This document shows, piece by piece, positions 26,829 to 34,988 of a DNA stretch of 64,000 nt. This DNA is from Pseudomonas azotoformans. Lineage in GTDB: Bacteria > Pseudomonadota > Gammaproteobacteria > Pseudomonadales > Pseudomonadaceae. The position numbers and the translations under genes are program-made. The stretch's first letter is position 1, and every line of letters begins with the position of its first letter. The notes under the pieces were generated by a model, which was given only the letters and a program-made list of their open reading frames with translations, was not told the origin of the DNA and made no database searches. The stretch spans positions 6,363,501-6,427,500 of the forward strand of contig NZ_LT629702.1 in NCBI RefSeq assembly GCF_900103345.1, written 5' to 3'.

Positions 26829-27302
26829 TCAAGCCTTGTTCAAAGCCTGCGCCGCCGCCAGCACGGCATCCACATGCCCTGGCACTTTCACGCCACGCCA
26901 TTCCTGGCGCAGCACGCCATCTTTGTCGATCAGGAAGGTGCTGCGATCCACGCCCAGGTATTCCTTGCCGTACAGCTTCTTCAGCTTGATCACATCAAAC
27001 AGCTGGCAAACCGCTTCATCCTTGTCACTGATCAGCTCGAAGGGGAACGCCTGCTTGCCCTTGAAGTTCTCGTGGGATTTCACGCTGTCACGCGATACGC
27101 CGAACACCTCGGTGTTGGCCGCCTTGAACGCTGCGTACTGGTCACGAAAGCCCTGGCCTTCAGTGGTGCAGCCCGGTGTGCTGTCCTTCGGGTAGAAGTA
27201 GATCACCACTTGCTTGCCCTTGAGGGCGGCAAGGCTGAAGGTCTGGCCGCTGGTGGCCTGGGCTGCGAAATCCGCTACGGGTTTGTCGATGACTACCGCC
27301 AT
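26829..27302 (-). CDS. bcp: Thiol peroxidase Bcp (PrxQ-type peroxiredoxin)
   Basis: 157 residues. The peroxidatic Cys lies in 'YPKDSTPGCTTEGQGFRDQY' near residue 45, with the conserved Pro and Thr. The usual PrxQ resolving Cys five residues later is replaced (Gly-Gln-Gly context). A second Cys occurs in 'DEAVCQLFDV' near residue 98. So resolution must use another Cys or an external thiol. It is an antioxidant enzyme reducing hydroperoxides. gcvR lies 10 bases upstream in the same direction. Confidence 0.92.
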   Translation of the reverse strand: MAVVIDKPVADFAAQATSGQTFSLAALKGKQVVIYFYPKDSTPGCTTEGQGFRDQYAAFKAANTEVFGVSRDSVKSHENFKGKQAFPFELISDKDEAVCQLFDVIKLKKLYGKEYLGVDRSTFLIDKDGVLRQEWRGVKVPGHVDAVLAAAQALNKA

Positions 27303-27312
27303 GAAAACTTCC

Positions 27313-27873
27313 TTACATTGGGTTCTGTGGGCGCCATGGCTCGATCAAGGCGTCGAGGTTCAGCGCATCGGCGAAATCCAGGAACTGGTCGCGCAACCAG
27401 CTGATCTGCACGCCAGCCGGCAACGTTACGGTAAACGTAGCGTTAAGCATGGTGCCGCCGGTTTGCGGGGCCTGATAGGTGTCGCAGGTCAGGTTTTCCA
27501 GCTCGACGTTGTGGTCGATGAAGAACTGGCATAGCTCGTTGACGATATCCGAGCGATACGCCGAACTGACGTAAGCCACATACGGCAGCGCCTGGGGACG
27601 ATTCTCCAGGGCAGCGCTGCGCACCACGTTGACGGTGAAGTCATGTTTCTTGGCCAGGCCCGGCAGGCCGGTTTCCAGGCGCGCCAGGGCATCCCAGGTG
27701 CCGGAGATCTGCAGGACCAGCGCGCTGCACTCGCCGTGGCGGGTCAGGCGGGAGGTCACGACGGCGCAGCGGTTTTCATGGCTGGCGCGGCACAGGACGT
27801 TGGTCAGCTCCATGGGGTTGGCGCCGAGGGCACTGATAACAAGGAATTGTTCGCGAACTGTGGGGGTGGACAT
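27313..27873 (-). CDS. gcvR: Glycine cleavage system transcriptional repressor-like ACT protein GcvR
   Basis: 186 residues with two ACT domains: 'FLVISALGANPMELTNVLCR' at the N-terminus and 'YVSSAYRSDIVNELCQFFID' in the second half. GcvR controls GcvA in glycine cleavage regulation. The gcvR-bcp pair divergent from dapA is a usual Pseudomonas arrangement. No DNA-binding domain is present, as expected for this family. Confidence 0.87.
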   Translation of the reverse strand: MSTPTVREQFLVISALGANPMELTNVLCRASHENRCAVVTSRLTRHGECSALVLQISGTWDALARLETGLPGLAKKHDFTVNVVRSAALENRPQALPYVAYVSSAYRSDIVNELCQFFIDHNVELENLTCDTYQAPQTGGTMLNATFTVTLPAGVQISWLRDQFLDFADALNLDALIEPWRPQNPM

Positions 27874-28146
27874 GCAGCCTTCCTAAAACGATGAGCGGTC
27901 GATACCGTGTGGGCTGTATCGATCAAAGGATGAAGGGTAGCGAAAACCGTCGCCAAGGGATAGGAGGTGGCGTTTTCATTGCGTGACCGGTCTGATTTCA
28001 TCGTGCTTCAGGGCGTGCTTTTGCCCAATGATGGCATTGCCCGTCGTTTAGTTGCGCCAGAACGCATCCTCAGGCGGTACTTCGCTTGTGCAAGCATCTT
28101 GGCGCCAGTACCATTACGGCTCTCTTTTTCCGGCAGGAGCGGTTGC

Positions 28147-29025
28147 ATGATTGCGGGCAGTATGGTGGCACTGGTCACACCCATGGATGCACAAGGTCAT
28201 CTCGACTGGGACAGCCTGGGCAAACTGGTGGACTTCCACCTGCAAGAAGGCACCAACGCCATCGTGGCGGTCGGCACCACCGGTGAATCGGCCACCCTAG
28301 ACGTGGAAGAACACATCCAGGTCATCGAATTCGTGGTCAAGCGTGTCGCGGGCCGTATTGCCGTGATCGCCGGTACGGGCGCCAACTCGACGCGTGAAGC
28401 CATCGAGCTGACCAAAAACGCCAAGAAGGCCGGTGCCGATGCCTGCCTGCTGGTGACTCCGTACTACAACAAGCCGACCCAGGAAGGCCTGTACCAGCAC
28501 TTCCGCGCCATTGCCGAAGCGGTCGACATCCCGCAGATCCTCTATAACGTACCGGGTCGTACCGCGTGCGATATGAAGGCCGAGACCGTGATCCGACTGT
28601 CCACCGTACCGAACATCATCGGTATCAAGGAAGCCACCGGCGACCTGCAGCGCGCCAAGGACATCCTGGCCGGCGTGAGCAGTGATTTCCTGGTGTATTC
28701 CGGTGACGACGCCACCGCTGTCGAGCTGATCCTGCTGGGCGGCAAGGGCAACATCTCCGTGACCGCCAACGTGGCCCCGCGTGCCATGAGCGAAATGTGC
28801 GCCGCCGCTATCGCCGGCGACGCCGTGGCCGCCCGCGCGATCCACGAGAAGCTGATGCCGCTCAACAAGACACTGTTTATCGAATCCAACCCTATTCCCG
28901 TGAAGTGGGCGCTGACTGAAATGGGCATGATGCCGGACGGTATCCGTCTGCCGCTCACCCGTCTCAGCGAAGCCTGTCACGAACCGCTGCGACAGGCCCT
29001 GCGCCAGTCCGGCGTCCTGGTTTAA
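28147..29025 (+). CDS. dapA: 4-hydroxy-tetrahydrodipicolinate synthase
   Basis: 292 residues. The Schiff-base Lys is in 'NIIGIKEATGDLQR', the catalytic Tyr in 'ILYNVPGRTACDM', and the Thr pair in 'AVGTTGESATL'. It condenses pyruvate with aspartate semialdehyde in lysine/diaminopimelate synthesis. The start MIAGSMVALVTPMD follows GGCAGGAGCGGTTGC. An in-frame upstream extension to 27967 does not look coding. bamC begins 17 bases after the stop. Confidence 0.96.
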   Translation: MIAGSMVALVTPMDAQGHLDWDSLGKLVDFHLQEGTNAIVAVGTTGESATLDVEEHIQVIEFVVKRVAGRIAVIAGTGANSTREAIELTKNAKKAGADACLLVTPYYNKPTQEGLYQHFRAIAEAVDIPQILYNVPGRTACDMKAETVIRLSTVPNIIGIKEATGDLQRAKDILAGVSSDFLVYSGDDATAVELILLGGKGNISVTANVAPRAMSEMCAAAIAGDAVAARAIHEKLMPLNKTLFIESNPIPVKWALTEMGMMPDGIRLPLTRLSEACHEPLRQALRQSGVLV

Positions 29026-29042
29026 TTGAGGAAGCACTACGC

Positions 29043-30158
29043 ATGAAGCGATTGGCCGGACTTTCCGCACTTGCCTTGATTATCTCCAGCACCAGTGGCT
29101 GCGGTTGGATCTGGGGCCCGGAAGGCTACTTCCGTGACCGCGGCAGCGATTACCTGGAAGCACAACCTACCAAACCGATGGAATTGCCGCCGGGCGTCAA
29201 CGTCGCCAAGCGCCTTGACCCGTTGCTGCCGATCCCGCGCAACGTCGCCGACGACACCACTAAAGGTGAATACGTGGTGCCACGTCCACAGCCGATCTCG
29301 GCCGTGGCGGATGCCAGCGACTACAGCCTGCAGAAAAGCGGCGACTCGCGCTGGATCGTTGCGCAACGCCCACCTGCTGAAGTCTGGCCAGTGGCCGTGC
29401 AGTTCTTCCAGGACAACGGTTTCCGTATTGACGAACAGCGCCCGCAGACCGGTGAGTTCACCACCGCATGGCAGCAGGGCAGCGAGCTGTCCGCCACCAT
29501 GGCCAAGCGCCTGCAGGCCGGTGGGGTAGCCGCCGACAGTGAAGCCCGTGTGCGTGTGCGCATCGAGCCAGGCGTGCAGCGTAATACCAGTGAAGTCTAC
29601 GTGGTCAGCGCCGAGCGCCCGGCCGGCAGCACCGCCAACGTTGACTTCACCAACCGCTCGGTCAACACCGGTGTCGACTCGGCGCTGGTCGACGAGATGC
29701 TGGCCAGCATGAGCCGTATCTCCGAGAAGGGCGGTTCGGTTTCCCTGCTCGCCGCACGTGATTACGACACTCCGAGCCGTGTCAGCCTGACTGAAGACGG
29801 CAGCGGCAACGTGGTGCTTAACCTGGGTGAAGACCTCGACCGTGCATGGGCCAGTGTTGGCCGCGCGTTGGAGCAGGGCCCTTGGCGCGTTGAAGACATC
29901 AACCGCAGCCTGGGCCTGTACTACATCAACGTGGCGGAAAAGGCCGAGCGTAAAGACGACGAGCCTGGTTTCTTCGGCAAACTGTTCGGCAGCAAGCCGA
30001 CCAAGGAAGAGATCGAGACCCGCGCCGAGCGCTACCAGGTTCGGTTGAGCAAGGTGGGCGACAGCGTGCAGGTCACCGTCGAGAAGAACATCAATACCGT
30101 TGCGCCGGCTGAAACAGCGCGCAAAGTGTTGGGCGTGATTCAGGACAACCTGGGCTGA
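29043..30158 (+). CDS. bamC: Outer membrane assembly lipoprotein BamC
   Basis: 371 residues with a lipoprotein signal: 'LALIISSTSGCGW' places the lipidated Cys at residue 20. The acidic stretch and two C-terminal helix-grip domains match BamC/NlpB. It is an accessory subunit of the BAM complex. Downstream of dapA, it keeps the widely conserved dapA-nlpB order. GAGGAAGCACTACGC precedes the ATG. Confidence 0.93.
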   Translation: MKRLAGLSALALIISSTSGCGWIWGPEGYFRDRGSDYLEAQPTKPMELPPGVNVAKRLDPLLPIPRNVADDTTKGEYVVPRPQPISAVADASDYSLQKSGDSRWIVAQRPPAEVWPVAVQFFQDNGFRIDEQRPQTGEFTTAWQQGSELSATMAKRLQAGGVAADSEARVRVRIEPGVQRNTSEVYVVSAERPAGSTANVDFTNRSVNTGVDSALVDEMLASMSRISEKGGSVSLLAARDYDTPSRVSLTEDGSGNVVLNLGEDLDRAWASVGRALEQGPWRVEDINRSLGLYYINVAEKAERKDDEPGFFGKLFGSKPTKEEIETRAERYQVRLSKVGDSVQVTVEKNINTVAPAETARKVLGVIQDNLG

Positions 30159-30162
30159 TCCG

Positions 30163-30921
30163 ATGCGTTTTGCCGTTCTCGGCAGCGGTAGCCAAGGGAA
30201 CGGCACGCTGGTCGCACATGACGACACGTATGTGCTGGTGGATTGTGGTTTCTCGTTAAAAGAAACCGAGCGGCGCCTGCTGCGCCTGGGGGTTCACCCC
30301 GCGCAGCTGAGCGCGATTCTGGTGACCCACGAACATGCCGACCACGTGCATGGCGTGGGTTTGCTGTCTCGGCGCTACAATCTTCCGGTGTACCTCAGTC
30401 GCGGCACCTTGCGCGGGATGCGCAAGCCCATTGAACCCGCAGGTTTCCTGGCCGGTGGCGAGCAGTTGCAAATCGGCGCCTTGAGCATCGATGTGATTGC
30501 CGTGGCGCACGACGCCCAGGAGCCGACGCAGTACGTCTTCAGTGACGGTGAGCGGCGCCTTGGCGTGCTGACCGACCTGGGCTCCTACTGCACCAAGGTA
30601 CTGGACGGTTACCGGAACCTCGATGCCTTGATGATCGAGTCCAACCACTGCAGAGACCTGTTGGCTCGTGGTCATTACCCCTACTTCCTCAAGCAGCGGG
30701 TGGGCGGCGAACTGGGACATTTGAACAACCACCAGGCGGCGTACCTGGTGTATGAGTTGGGCTGGCAAGACTTGCAACACCTGGTCCTGGCCCACCTGAG
30801 CAGCAAGAACAACCTGCCGCAGCTGGCCCGGCAATGTTTTGTCGACACCCTCGGGTGCGACCCGGACTGGCTGCAACTGGCCGATCAAGATTCAGGGCTC
30901 GACTGGCGACACATCGCCTAG
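30163..30921 (+). CDS. MBL-fold metallo-hydrolase (YycJ/WalJ-like)
   Basis: 252 residues. The metal-binding signature HxHxDH is intact as 'LVTHEHADHVHGVGLL', and later ligand regions include 'VLTDLGSYC' and 'IESNHCRDLL'. The N-terminus 'MRFAVLGSGSQGNGTLVAHD' is typical of this subfamily, which has phosphodiesterase or nuclease-like activity in some members. It begins four bases after bamC and precedes purC, so it is likely in the dapA-purC operon. Substrate unknown. Confidence 0.88.
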   Translation: MRFAVLGSGSQGNGTLVAHDDTYVLVDCGFSLKETERRLLRLGVHPAQLSAILVTHEHADHVHGVGLLSRRYNLPVYLSRGTLRGMRKPIEPAGFLAGGEQLQIGALSIDVIAVAHDAQEPTQYVFSDGERRLGVLTDLGSYCTKVLDGYRNLDALMIESNHCRDLLARGHYPYFLKQRVGGELGHLNNHQAAYLVYELGWQDLQHLVLAHLSSKNNLPQLARQCFVDTLGCDPDWLQLADQDSGLDWRHIA

Positions 30922-30948
30922 CCCACCATTTAGCAAGCGGAGCCCATC

Positions 30949-31662
30949 ATGGAAAAACGTGAAGAACTCTACCGCGGCAAAGCCAAGTCGGTGTACAAGA
31001 CCGACGACGCCAACCGCCTGATCCTGCTGTTTCGCAACGACACCTCGGCGTTCGACGGCAAGCGCATCGAACAACTTGATCGCAAGGGCATGGTGAACAA
31101 CAAGTTCAACGCCTTCATCATGCAGAAGCTCGAAGCGGCCGGCATCCCGACCCAATTCGACAAGCTGCTGGGCGACAACGAGTGCCTGGTCAAGAAGCTC
31201 GACATGATCCCGGTTGAATGCGTCGTGCGTAACTACGCCGCCGGCAGCCTGGTCAAGCGCCTGGGCGTGGAAGAGGGCCTCAAGCTCAACCCGTACACCT
31301 TCGAGCTGTTCCTGAAGGACGACGCCAAGGGCGACCCGTTCATCAACGAATCCCACGTCGTGGCATTCGGCTGGGGCACCGCTGAGCAACTGGCACGCAT
31401 GAAGGAGCTGTCCCTCAAGGTCAACGACGTGCTGAGCAAGCTGTTCGACGACGCCGGCCTGCTGCTGGTGGACTTCAAGCTCGAGTTCGGCGTGTTCCAC
31501 GACGGCTCCATCGTGCTGGGCGACGAATTCAGCCCGGACGGCTGCCGCCTGTGGGACAAGGACACCAAGAAGAAGATGGACAAAGACCGCTTCCGCCAGG
31601 GCCTCGGTGATGTGATCGAAGCCTACGAAGAAGTCGCCAATCGTCTCGGCGTACCGCTTTAA
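30949..31662 (+). CDS. purC: SAICAR synthase
   Basis: 237 residues. Conserved motifs are '[13 protein letters not shown]', '[17 protein letters not shown]' and '[20 protein letters not shown]'. It joins aspartate to CAIR using ATP in purine synthesis. The ATG follows AAGCGGAG. The gene ends the dapA-bamC-MBL-purC run, and tRNA-Ser follows. Confidence 0.96.
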   Translation: MEKREELYRGKAKSVYKTDDANRLILLFRNDTSAFDGKRIEQLDRKGMVNNKFNAFIMQKLEAAGIPTQFDKLLGDNECLVKKLDMIPVECVVRNYAAGSLVKRLGVEEGLKLNPYTFELFLKDDAKGDPFINESHVVAFGWGTAEQLARMKELSLKVNDVLSKLFDDAGLLLVDFKLEFGVFHDGSIVLGDEFSPDGCRLWDKDTKKKMDKDRFRQGLGDVIEAYEEVANRLGVPL

Positions 31663-31707
31663 TCGACGCAAGCATCTGATAGCACGGAAAAAAATCGCTT
31701 CGGCGCT

Positions 31708-31735
31708 TTGCATCCACGAATCATGCTGTTATGAT
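31708..31735 (+). promoter_or_regulatory. Sigma-70 promoter of the tRNA-Ser gene
   Basis: TTGCAT, a 16-base spacer and TATGAT precede the tRNA by 10 bases. A GCGCGCC discriminator follows the -10 box, as seen in stringently controlled promoters. Confidence 0.7.
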
Positions 31736-31745
31736 GCGCGCCGTT

Positions 31746-31835
31746 GGAGAGATGCCAGAGTGGCCGAATGGGACGGATTCGAAATCCGTTGTACCTTCAC
31801 CGGTACCTAGGGTTCGAATCCCTATCTCTCCGCCA
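31746..31835 (+). tRNA. tRNA-Ser (anticodon CGA)
   Basis: 90 bases including the encoded CCA. The acceptor GGAGAGA pairs with TCTCTCC. The anticodon arm ACGGA-TTCGAAA-TCCGT gives anticodon CGA, reading UCG. A long variable arm (class II) and the GGTTCGAATCC T-arm are present. The genes after it (MntA/HepT) are accessory, so this tRNA may mark an insertion point, though no repeated tRNA 3' end was found. Confidence 0.95.
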
Positions 31836-31848
31836 TTATTGAAGAACG

Positions 31849-31886
31849 AAAAACCCTGATAACTTAATTGTTGTTGGGGTTTTTTT
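31849..31886 (+). terminator. Terminator after tRNA-Ser
   Basis: AAAAACCC and GGGTTTTT enclose an imperfect inner stem (AAC/GTT), followed by further T bases. It lies 14 bases after the tRNA. Confidence 0.65.
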
Positions 31887-31953
31887 GTTTGGGGCAGAAA
31901 TTCCCGGGTGAATTCTGCTACGGTCATTCATCAGATGGCACGTGGGACGCAAC

Positions 31954-32349
31954 ATGAACTTTGAACAAGTGTTGGCGCATTTATTGGCTGGTCTCCCTGA
32001 TCTGATGGCTGTCTATGTATTTGGTAGTCAAGCGACAGGGGGGGCGCATGCAGACAGTGATCTGGACCTTGCAGTGCTTGCCGCCGGCCCAGTAGACCCG
32101 CTGCTGCTGTGGCAGATGGCTGGAGAACTCGCGGACATTGTGGCGGTGCCCGTTGACTTGCTGGATCTGCGGGCGGCATCCACCGTCATGCAATACCAGG
32201 TAATAACGACAGGACGTCGGCTCTGGAACAAGGACAGCCAAGCGGGTATTTTCGAGAGCTATATCCTCAGTGAAAAAACCGCATTAGATGCTGCAAGGGC
32301 AGGGTTGCTGGCCGATATTCAGAAGGAAGGAACAGTGCATGGTCGATGA
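31954..32349 (+). CDS. mntA: MntA-like nucleotidyltransferase antitoxin (type VII TA)
   Basis: 131 residues from the ATG at 31954. The minimal nucleotidyltransferase signature GSX10DXD is exact: G24-S25, then D36 and D38 in 'FGSQATGGAHADSDLDLAVL'. In characterised MntA/HepT systems MntA neutralises HepT by transferring AMP to a Tyr of the toxin. Its 3' end overlaps the next gene by 11 bases, supporting coupled translation. A GTG four codons upstream (31942) is an alternative start. Confidence 0.88.
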   Translation: MNFEQVLAHLLAGLPDLMAVYVFGSQATGGAHADSDLDLAVLAAGPVDPLLLWQMAGELADIVAVPVDLLDLRAASTVMQYQVITTGRRLWNKDSQAGIFESYILSEKTALDAARAGLLADIQKEGTVHGR

Positions 32350-32788
32350 TGTGCTCATCAACAAAGCCTCGAGCATCGAGCGCTGTGTTGCTCGCGCTCG
32401 CGAAGAATACGAAAAGGACCCTGCGGGTTTCGCTACTGACTTCACTCGTCAAGATGCGGCGATTCTTAATATACAGCGTGCATGTGAAGCTGCGCTGGAT
32501 ATGGGGCAGCACCTGATTCGTCGTGAGCGACTGGGTGTTCCTCAGAGCGCGCGAGACGTGTTCGAGCTGTTATCTCGAGGCGGCTGGGTCAGTTCATCTC
32601 TGCTGACCAACCTGAAGAATATGGTCGGCTTTCGCAATATTGCAGTGCATGAGTACCAAACCCTTCAACTGCCGATCACTGTTGCGATCATCACTCAGCA
32701 TTTAGGTGATTTTCTGGCGTTCAGTTCTTTTATCCTGATTAAGGATGCGGGCCAGCCAAGCGCTGGCGCAGATACTCGGCTGAAGTGA
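32339..32788 (+). CDS. hepT: HepT-like HEPN toxin (type VII TA)
   Basis: 149 residues. The HEPN ribonuclease motif R-X4-H-X-Y is complete as R99, H104 and Y106 in 'FRNIAVHEYQTL'. In the known pair, the Tyr of this motif is AMP-modified by MntA, which blocks RNase activity. AAGGAAGG precedes the ATG inside mntA. An upstream in-frame start at 32288 is disfavoured. Both catalytic sites are intact, so the pair is predicted functional. Confidence 0.88.
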   Translation: MVDDVLINKASSIERCVARAREEYEKDPAGFATDFTRQDAAILNIQRACEAALDMGQHLIRRERLGVPQSARDVFELLSRGGWVSSSLLTNLKNMVGFRNIAVHEYQTLQLPITVAIITQHLGDFLAFSSFILIKDAGQPSAGADTRLK

Positions 32789-32790
32789 AA

Positions 32791-32823
32791 AAGGCCTGCT
32801 GAACTCGGTGCTCAGCAGGCCTG
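32791..32823 (-). terminator. Terminator for the MFS gene on the minus strand
   Basis: AGGCCTGCTGA and TCAGCAGGCCT form an 11-base-pair stem; read on the minus strand it is followed by TTTTTC. It lies 20 bases beyond the MFS stop codon. Confidence 0.75.
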
Positions 32824-32842
32824 TCGGTGAGGGTTGACAGGG

Positions 32843-34069
32843 TCAGGCGGGTTGCGCGACCAAGCTGTTGCTGACTTTACGCCCCAGCACCAGCACCGTC
32901 ACAAAGCCTACGCCGACCAACACCGTGGCCAGGCTCAACAACACCGAGCTGCCCATCTGGTCGACGATTCGCCCGCCAAAGAACGAACCCAGGGCAATGA
33001 TCACCTGGAACAGGGCGACAAACAGCGGCATGCCGCGTTCGACATCCTTGGGCGCCACGACAAACATCCAGATACTGGCGCAGGCCGGGAAGGCACCGAA
33101 GGCAAAGCCCCAGAGTGCGATCAGCATCGCTGCGCCGGTCAAGCCAGTGGCGAAGTAGGGGAACAGTGCAGTGCTGGTGCCGATCATCAGTGCGACCAGC
33201 AGTAGCGTGTAGCGCACGCTGCGGTTGGCGGCGAAGCCGGCAAAGATGTTACCCGCAACCCCTGCCACGCCAAACATCAGCAGCAGCGAACCGATGGTCG
33301 GGCCGTCGAAGCCGGAACTGTTCTTGAAGAACGGCGCGACATAGGTGTACGCAGCAAAGTGCGCCAGGCCGATCAGCAATACCGCGATCAACCCGACCCG
33401 AGCCCGTGGGTTGATGAACAAGGCGGGCAGGTCGCGCACCAGAATGGCTTTCTCAGGATCCAGCCGGGGCAGCAGGAGGACCTGCGCCAACAGCACCGGT
33501 ATGCCCACCAGCGCGGTGACCAGGAACGTCATGCGCCAGCCCATCAGGCCACTGAGCCAAGTGCCGACGGGCACGCCCAGAACGGTGGCCAGGGTCACGC
33601 CCATCATGATGATCGAGGTCGCCTTGGCGACGTCCACACCCTTGGGGGCCAGGCGGCCGCTGAGGGCGATGGCCGTCGCCCAGAAACCGCCGATACTGAT
33701 GCCCAGCAAGACGCGGCCGAATAGCAGCAGGCTGAAGTCACTGGCGAACGCCACGACCATGTTGGCGATGATCATGATCAGCGTCAGGCCGATCAGCAGG
33801 TAGCGGCGGTCCATGGCGCCAATGATCACCGATAGCAACGGGGCGGCGAGGGCGGCCATGATGCCGGGCAGGGTCACCATCAGGCCGGCGTGGCCGGCAC
33901 TGATGCCGAGGTCGGCAGCGACGTCGTTGAGCACGCCCACCGGGAGAAACTCACTGGTGACCAGGGCGAAGGCACCGACGGCGACCGAGAGAATCGCCAG
34001 CCACTGCTGTTTGACGCTCTGTTGATTATGTTCGGGAAGGCCGCTGGGGGCCTGGCTGGCACTTGGCAT
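32843..34069 (-). CDS. MFS transporter, DHA1-type efflux permease
   Basis: 408 residues with 12 predicted membrane helices. 'AVGAFALVTSEFLPVGVLND' and 'ALAAPLLSVIIGAMDRRYLL' match the AraJ/NepI-like drug:H+ antiporter group. The substrate cannot be read from sequence. The gene is monocistronic, with its own terminator. The 255 bases upstream (34070-34324) hold no convincing gene. Confidence 0.85.
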   Translation of the reverse strand: MPSASQAPSGLPEHNQQSVKQQWLAILSVAVGAFALVTSEFLPVGVLNDVAADLGISAGHAGLMVTLPGIMAALAAPLLSVIIGAMDRRYLLIGLTLIMIIANMVVAFASDFSLLLFGRVLLGISIGGFWATAIALSGRLAPKGVDVAKATSIIMMGVTLATVLGVPVGTWLSGLMGWRMTFLVTALVGIPVLLAQVLLLPRLDPEKAILVRDLPALFINPRARVGLIAVLLIGLAHFAAYTYVAPFFKNSSGFDGPTIGSLLLMFGVAGVAGNIFAGFAANRSVRYTLLLVALMIGTSTALFPYFATGLTGAAMLIALWGFAFGAFPACASIWMFVVAPKDVERGMPLFVALFQVIIALGSFFGGRIVDQMGSSVLLSLATVLVGVGFVTVLVLGRKVSNSLVAQPA

Positions 34070-34324
34070 GGTGTTGGGTTCCAGGGTGAATGTCGCCTGA
34101 GGCCAGGCGAGGGGGAGGGAAATTGGAGGCGATTATAGGAACCGGTACTGAAAATCGGGCAGGCGCTCGTTTCGATAGTAATCATCAGTGCTATCGATGC
34201 GACGCTCTGGCGCGCACTGCATGACGAGGCAGCAGTCCGTGCGCAGGTGGGGCGTTGGCCGTGCGGGGGAGGAAAGCGTGAAAGGCGTGCCGCGAACGGG
34301 GTTCATGGCACGCAGTAGGCTGCA

Positions 34325-34537
34325 CTAATGCGTACTGGGTTCTTCCTCAACACGAATGTTGAATGCCTCCAGCACACCGTCGCTTCTTCTTCTCAGCTCG
34401 TAGGTCACGGTTTGCCCTTCGCGTAGCAACTGGCCTCCCTTGGCGAAGGACGGGCTTCGGAAGAAGATATCCTTATTATCGTATTTCGCTGCCTCGCAGC
34501 CAGTGGTGCTTGCAGTTCGCGGAGTTTTACTGGGCAT
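34325..34537 (-). CDS. Degenerate cold-shock-domain-like protein
   Basis: 70 residues, preceded by a strong AAAGGAGAACGGCC ribosome site. Its second half ('DIFFRSPSFAKGGQLLREGQ', then 'TVTYEL') aligns with the Csp encoded just upstream ('[20 protein letters not shown]', then 'QKVTFVV'), including the RNP2 strand. The first half, where Csp proteins carry the RNP1 'KGYGFI' strand, is replaced by a Ser/Thr/Lys segment. So it looks like a cold-shock paralogue that lost half its nucleic-acid-binding face. Function unknown. Confidence 0.7.
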   Translation of the reverse strand: MPSKTPRTASTTGCEAAKYDNKDIFFRSPSFAKGGQLLREGQTVTYELRRRSDGVLEAFNIRVEEEPSTH

Positions 34538-34605
34538 GGCCGTTCTCCTTTTTCAGTGCAATATAGCGACTTTAGTGAGGTTCTCAGGCGTTGATCCGAA
34601 GGGGA

Positions 34606-34818
34606 TCAGCCCTCCACGGCCACCTCATCCGCCTGCATGCCCTTCTGACCTTGCACGACTACGAAAGTGACTTTCTGTCCCTCCTTCAATTCTTTGAATC
34701 CACTCCCCTGAATCGCTCTGTAATGGACGAAAAGGTCAGGCCCGCTCTCCGCAGTAATGAACCCATACCCTTTTTCGTTGTTGAACCACTTCACCGTACC
34801 GTTTTGTCTTCCGCTCAT
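34606..34818 (-). CDS. CspA-family cold-shock protein
   Basis: 70 residues, standard size. RNP1 is '[12 protein letters not shown]' and RNP2 '[10 protein letters not shown]', where the usual His-Phe is His-Tyr. It binds single-stranded RNA/DNA as an RNA chaperone. The ATG at 34818 follows GAGGATACGAAGA on the coding strand; the longer frame upstream is not coding-like. The long leader would suit cold-responsive mRNA structure, though that is inference. Confidence 0.92.
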   Translation of the reverse strand: MSGRQNGTVKWFNNEKGYGFITAESGPDLFVHYRAIQGSGFKELKEGQKVTFVVVQGQKGMQADEVAVEG

Positions 34819-34988
34819 TCTTCGTATCCTCGCAAACCCATGTCTCCCGCTGTACGCCGACACATTGCCGGTAGCGGTATGCCTAAGCAAAGTCCCGAAG
34901 CGGCCACCCGTCAACGCGTCGCAAGACCAGCGGTACTGTCATTCTTGACAGTTTCTCGGCCCGCTCAATCGAGTGATAGTACGAAGTT

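Noticed and set aside
32288..32338. Upstream extension of hepT
   Set aside because: The ATG at 32339 has AAGGAAGG just before it, and the extension overlaps mntA with no conserved residues.
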